The notes beneath the pieces are model-generated. The model worked only from the letters and a program-made list of their open reading frames with translations, did not search any database and was not told the origin of the DNA. The translations under genes and the position numbers were made by a program. A stretch of 64,000 nt of DNA from Cherax quadricarinatus (Eukaryota; Arthropoda; Malacostraca; Decapoda; Parastacidae): contig NC_091352.1 of NCBI RefSeq assembly GCF_038502225.1, positions 25,213,590-25,277,589 on the forward strand, given 5' to 3'. Shown here piece after piece: positions 58,322 to 64,000 of the stretch. Numbering within the stretch: position 1 is the stretch's first letter; every line of letters begins with the position of its first letter.

Positions 58322-60530
58322 GAAAGGAGCAAGAACAGGAAGAAGGAGGCAGGGACGAGAAGGAGGTAGGAACAGGAAGAAGGAGGCAGGGACGGGAAGA
58401 AGGAGGCAGGGACGGGAAAAAGGAGGTAGGGACGTGAAGAAGGAGGCAGGGACGTGGAGAAGGAGGTAGGGGCGGGAAGAAAGAGGTAGGGACAGGAAGA
58501 TGGAGGTAGGGACGAGAAGGAGGTAGGGACAGGAAGAAGCAGGCAGGAACCTGAAGAAGGAAGCAGGGACGGGAAGAAGGAAGCAAGGACGGGAAGAAGG
58601 ATGAAAAGACGCGACGCCGGAGGCAGGGACGGGAAGGAGGCAGGGACGGGAAGAAGGAGGCAGGGACAGGAATAAGGAGGCAGGAACAGGAATAAGGAGG
58701 CAGGAACAGGAAGGAGGCAGGAACAGGAAGGAGGAAGGAACAGGAAGAAAGAGGCAGGAACAGGAAGAAGGAGGCAGGAACAGGAAGAAGGAGGCAGGGA
58801 CGTGAGGAGGGAGGAAGGGACGTAAAGAAGGAGGCAGGGACGGGAAGAAGGAGGCAGGGACGGGAAGAAGGAGGCAGGGACGGAAAAAAGGAAGCAGGAA
58901 CGGAAAGAAGGAGGCAAGGAAGGGAAGAAGGAAGCAGGAACAGGAAGAAGGAGTAAGGAAAGTGAAGAAAGAGGCAGGGACGTGAAGAAGGAGGAAGGGA
59001 TGGGAAGAAGGTAGCAGGGACGGTAGGAAGCAGGCAGGGACGGGAAGAAGGAGGCAGAGACGGGAAGAAGCAGACAGGGACAGGAAGAAGGAGGCAGGGA
59101 CGTGAAGAAGGAGGCAGAGACGTGAAGAAGGAGGCAGGGAGAGGAAGAAGGAGACAGGGACGGGAAGAAGGAGGCAGGAACAGGAAGAAGAAAGCAGAGA
59201 CGAAAAGAAGGAGGCAGGGACTGGAAGAAGGAGGCAGAGACGTGAAGAAGAAGGCCGGGACGGGAAGAAGGAGGTAAGGACGTAAAGAAAGAGGCAGAGA
59301 CAGGAAGAAGGAAGCAGGAACTAGAAGAAGGAGACAGGGACGCGAAGAAGGAAGCAGGAACAGGAAGAAGGAGACAGGAACTTGAAGAAGAAGACAGGGA
59401 CGTGAAGAAGGAGGCAGGGACGTGAAGAAGGAGGCAGAGGCGTGAAGAAGAAGGAAAGGACGGGAAGAACGAGGTAGAGACGGGAAGAAGGAGGCAGGAA
59501 CAGGAAGAAGGAGGCAGGGACGGGAAGAAGGAGGTAGGGACAGGAAGAAGGAGGCAGGGACGGGAAGAAGGAGGTATGGATGGGAAGGAGGAGGTAGGGA
59601 CGGGAAGAAGGATGTAGGGACGTGAAGAAGGAGATAGGGACATGAAGAAGGAAGCAGGGACGTGAAGAAGGAGGCAGAGGCGTGAAGAAGGAGGAAAGGA
59701 CGGGAAGAAGGAGGTAGAGACGGGAAGAAGGAAGCAGGAAAAGGAAGAAGGAGGCAGGGACGGAAAGAAGGAGGCAGGGAATGGAAGAAGGAGGTAGGGA
59801 CAGTAAGAAGGAGGCAGGGACGGGAAGTAGGAGGTACGGACGGGAAGAAGGAGGTAGGGACGGGAAGACGAATTTAGAGACGGGAAGAAGGAGGCAGGGA
59901 TGGCAAGAAAGAGGCAGGGACGGGAAGAAGGAGGCAGGGACGTGAAGAAGGAGGCAGGAACAGGAAGGAGGCAGGGACGTATAAAAGGAGGCAGAGACCT
60001 GAAGAAGGTCGAATGGAAGTGAAGAAGGAAGCAGGAACAGGAAGAAGGAGGCAGGGGCTGGAAGAAGGACGTTGGGACGGGAACAAGGAGGCAGGAACAG
60101 GAAGAAGGAGGCAGGGGCTGGAAGAATGACGCTGGGACGGGAACAAGAAGGCAGGAACAGGAAGAAGGAGGCACGGACAGGAAGAAGGAGGCAGGAACAG
60201 AAAGGAGGTAGGGACGTGAAGAAGGAGGCAGAGACGGGAAGAAGGAGGCAGGGACGGGAAGAAGGAGGTAGGGACGTTAAGGAGGCAGGAACGTGAAGGA
60301 GTTACGGAGGGGAAGAAGGAGGTAGGGACGGGAAGAAGGAGGTAGGGAAGTGAAGAAGGAGGTACGGACATGAAGAAGGAGGTAGGGACGTGAAGAAGGA
60401 GGTAGGGACGGGAAGAAGGAGGTAGGCACGTGAAGATGGAGTTAGGGACGGGAAGAAGGAGGTAGGGACGTGAAGATGGAGTTAGGGGCGGGAAGGAGGT
60501 AGAGACGTGAAGAAGGAGGTAGGGACTTAA
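58322..60530. repeat. 20-bp satellite, right segment
   Basis: About 110 monomers of the GGGACGGGAAGAAGGAGGCA and GGGACGTGAAGAAGGAGGTA types. It continues the middle segment interrupted by the CR1 copy. Confidence 0.95.
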
Positions 60531-60590
60531 AAGTACAAATGAATAGAAGAGGGGTTATGAGCTAAGAATGGCATGGATAGGATTAATATA
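60531..60590. other. Junction between the 20-bp and 32-bp satellites
   Basis: About 60 bp of unique A-rich sequence. No gene. Confidence 0.6.
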
Positions 60591-61718
60591 ATGTACTCAA
60601 ACAAAGGGAAAGCAAGAGGCATATGTACTCAAACAAAATGAAAGCAAGAGGCATATGTACTCAAACAAAAGGAAAGCAAGAGGCATATGTACTCAAACAA
60701 AGGGAAAGCAAGAGGCATATGTACTCAAACAAAGGGAAAGCAAGAGGCATATGTACTCAAACAAAGGGAAAGCAAGAGGCATATGTACTCAAACAAAAGG
60801 AAAGCAAGAGGCATATGTACTCAAACAAAAGGAAAGCAAGAGGCATATGTACTCAAACAAAAGGAAAGCAAGAGGCATATGTACTCAAACAAAAGGAAAG
60901 CAAGAGGCATATGTACTCAAACAAAAAGAAAGCAAGAGGCATATGTACTCAAACAAAAAAGAAAGCAAGAGGCATATGTACTCAAACAAAGGGAAAGCAA
61001 GAGCCATATGTACTCAAACAAAAGGAAAGCAAGAGGCATATGTACTCAAACAAAAGGAAATCAAGAGGCATATGTACTCAAACAAAAAGAAAGCAAGAGG
61101 CATATATACTCAAACAAAAGGAAAGCAAGAGGCATATGTACTCAAACAAAGGGAAAGCAAGAGGCATATGTACTCAAACAAAGGGAAAGCAAGAGGCATA
61201 TGTACTCAAACAAAAGGAAAGCAAGAGGCATATGTACTCAAACAAAGGGAAAGCAAGAGGCATATGTACTCAAACAAAGGGAAAGCAAGAGGCATATGTA
61301 CTCAAACAAAAGGAAAGCAAGAGGCATATGTACTCAAACAAAAGGAAAGCAAGAGGCATATGTACTCAAACAAAAGGAAAGCAAGAGGCATATGTACTCA
61401 AACAAAAAGAAAGCAAGAGGCATATGTACTCAAACAAAAAGAAAGCAAGAGGCATATGTACTCAAACAAAGGGAAAGCAAGAGGCATATGTACTCAAACA
61501 AAAGGAAAGCAAGAGCCATATGTACTCAAACAAAAGGAAAGCAAGAGGCATATGTACTCAAACAAAAGGAAAGCAAGAGGCATATGTACTCAAACAAAAA
61601 GAAAGCAAGAGGCATATGTACTCAAACAAAAGGAAAGCAAGAGGCATATGTACTCAAACAAAAAGAAAGCAAGAGGCATATGTACTCAAACAAAAAGAAA
61701 GCAAGAGGCATATGTACT
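60591..61718. repeat. 32-bp satellite
   Basis: About 35 copies with landmarks GTACTCAAACAAA, GGAAAGCAAGAGGCATAT and single-base A/G variants. All three plus frames are open for over 340 codons, because the 32-bp period cycles through the frames without a stop; these are not genes. Confidence 0.95.
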
Positions 61719-64000
61719 CGTGACTTGTATGTATGAAGCCCATGACTTGTATGTATGAAGCCCATGACTTGTATGTATGAAGCCCATGACTTGTATGTAT
61801 GAAGCCCATGACTTGTATGTATGAAGCCCATGACTTGTATGTATGAAGCCCATGACTTGTATGTATGAAGCCCATGACTTGTATGTATAAAGCTCGTGAC
61901 TTGTATGTATGAAGCCCATGACTTGTATGTATGAAGCCCATGACTTGTATGTATGAAGCCCATGACTTGTATGTATGAAGCTCGTGACTTGTATTGACTT
62001 GTATGTATGAAGCTCGTGACTTGTATGTATGAAGCTCGTGACTTGTATGTATGAAGCTCGTGACTTGTATGTATGAAGCTCGTGACTTGTATGTATGAAG
62101 CCCATGACTTGTATGTATGAAGCCCATGACTTGTATGTATGAAGCCCATGACTTGTATGTATGAAGCCCATGACTTGTATGTATGAAGCTCGTGACTTGT
62201 ATGTATGAAGCCCATGACTTGTATGTATGAAGCCCATGACTTGTATGTATGAAGCTCGTGACTTGTATGTATAAAGCCCATGACTTGTACGTATGAAGCC
62301 CATGGCTTGTATGTATGAAGCCCATGACTTGCATGTATGAAGCTCGTGACTTGTATGTATGAAGCTCGTGACTTGTATGTATGAAGCTCGTGACTTGTAT
62401 GTGTGAAGCCCATGACTTGTATGTATGAAGCTCGTGACTTGTATGTATGAAGCCCATGACTTGTATGTATGAAGCCCATGACTTGTATGTATGAAGCCCA
62501 TGACTTGTATGTATGAAGCCCATGACTTGTATGTATGAAGCCCATGACTTGTATGTATGAAGCCCATGACTTGTATGTATGAAGCTCGTGACTTGTATGT
62601 ATGAAGCCCATGACTTGTATGTATGAAACTCGTGACTTGTATGTATGAAGCCCATGACTTGTATGTATGAAGCTCGTGACTTATATGTATGAAGCCCATG
62701 ACTTGTATGTATGAAGCCCATGACTAGTATGTATGAAGCTCGTGACTTGTATGTATGAAACCCATGACTTGTATGTATGAAGCCCATGACCTGTATGCAT
62801 GAAGCCCATGACTTGTATATATGAAGCCCATGACTTGTATGTATGAAGCTCGTGACTTGTATGTATGAAGCTCGTGACTTGTATGTATGAAGCTCGTGAC
62901 TTGTATGCATGAAGCTCGTGACCTGTATGCATGAAGCTCGTGACTTGTATGTATGAAGCTCGTGACTTGTATGTATGAAGCTCGTGACTTGTATGTATGA
63001 AGCCCATGACTTGTATGTATGAATCCCATGACTTGTATGTATGAAGCTCGTGACTTGTATGTATGAAGCTCGTGACTTGTATGTATGAAGCTCGTGACTT
63101 GTATGTATGAAGCTCGTGACTTGTATGTATGAAGCTCGTGACTTGTATGTATGAAGCTCGTGACTTGTATGTATGAAGCCCATGACTTGTATGTATGAAG
63201 CTCGTGACTTGTATGTATGAAGCTCGTGACTTGTATGTATGAAGCTAGTGACTTGTATGTATGAAGCTCGTGACTTGTATGTATGAAGCTCGTGACTTGT
63301 ATGTATGAAGCCCATGACTTGTATGTGTGAAGCCCATGACTTGTATGTATGAAGCTCGTGACTTGTATGTATGAAGCCCATGACTTTTATGTATGAAGCC
63401 CATGACTTGTATGTGTGAAGCCCATGACTTGTATGTATGAAGCTCGTGACTTGTATGTATGAAGCCCATGACTTGTATATATGAAGCCCATGACTTGTAT
63501 GTATGAAGCTCGTGACTTGTATGTATGAAGCCCATGACTTGTATGTATGAAGCTCGTGACTTGTATGTATGAAGCTCGTGACTTGTATGTATGAAGCTAG
63601 TGACTTGTATGTATGAAGCCCATGACTTGTATGTATGAAGCTCGTGACTTGTATGTATGAAGCTCATGACTTGTATGTATGAAGCTCGTGACTTGTATGT
63701 ATGAAGCTCGTGACTTGTATGTATGAAGCTCGTGACTTGTATGTATGAAGCTCGTGACTTGTATGTATGAAGCCCATGACTTGTATGTATGAAGCTCGTG
63801 ACTTGTATGTATGAAGCTCGTGACTTGTATGTATGAAGCTAGTGACTTGTATGTATGAAGCTCGTGACTTGTATGTATGAAGCCCATGACTTGTATGTAT
63901 GAAGCCCATGACTTGTATGTATGAAGCCCATGACTTGTATGTATGAAGCCCATGACTTGTATGTATGAAGCCCATGACTTGTATGTATGAAGCCCATGAC
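61719..64000. repeat. 22-bp satellite, runs off the window
   Basis: About 104 copies with GACTTGTATGTATGAAG followed by CCCAT or CTCGT. The two variants are interspersed without a strict order. One partial duplication (GACTTGTATTGACTTG) lies near 61986. The minus strand is free of stops in all frames for long stretches; this is a period effect. Confidence 0.95.

Noticed and set aside
53581..60174. Pro/Ser/Leu-rich minus-strand proteins (LLPVPASFFPSLPPSS), one joined to a CR1 tail
   Set aside because: Translation of the 20-bp satellite. The CR1-like C-terminus of the 747-codon frame is a truncated retroelement that happens to be in frame.
60623..63975. Repeat proteins in the 32-bp and 22-bp arrays
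   Set aside because: Multiple overlapping frames with the same repeat; explained by the periods 32 and 22.

Overview
The window reads as intergenic, repeat-saturated chromosomal DNA of an animal, most likely a decapod crustacean. The argument is a CR1-type LINE with octamer tail repeats, a Penelope-like fragment and a tRNA-related SINE of kinds I recall from decapod genomes, plus very long purine-rich satellites and (GA)n tracts. The organism call is inference. I found no host protein gene, rRNA, functional tRNA or CRISPR array. Every coding remnant belongs to a transposable element.

Layout. 1-3297: CR1 LINE with the tail of ORF1 and an apparently intact ORF2. 3298-27109: a macrosatellite in which a 57-bp minisatellite alternates with four copies (A-D) of one 4.7-kb LTR retrotransposon derivative. 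All four sit at the same position in the monomer, with a CAGG/CATG target duplication. 27110-27545: Penelope-like fragment with a hammerhead-like core. 27546-29938: residual 57-bp repeats that pass into a 34-bp satellite. 30060-32129: 17-bp satellite. 32195-38486: 21-bp satellite with a higher-order period of about 1.8 kb. 38558-45928: three (GA)n tracts holding a truncated and a near full-length copy of a second LINE family, whose ORF1 carries a PHD-like finger and CCHC knuckles. 45929-60530: a 20-bp satellite interrupted by a complete but decayed Ty3/gypsy element (47384-53555) and by a reverse-strand CR1 fragment (57490-58321), which itself holds a SINE. 60591-61718: 32-bp satellite. 61719-64000: 22-bp satellite running off the window.

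The most notable items are these. (1) The Ty3/gypsy element at 47384-53555 has its domains in the order gag, protease, integrase, reverse transcriptase, RNase H. This is the copia-like order known from the Gmr1-like lineage. (2) The three satellite blocks between LTR elements A-D measure exactly n x 57 + 4 bp (n = 23, 5, 24). This fits one insertion with a 4-bp target duplication, followed by amplification of the composite unit and loss or gain of whole monomers. (3) The 34-bp satellite equals the 57-bp monomer minus 23 bp between short CAG repeats. (4) Two copies of one LINE family lie in (GA)n, which suggests microsatellite targeting. The window is best seen as nested and tandemly amplified selfish DNA: satellites accept insertions, and the insertions then become part of new satellites.
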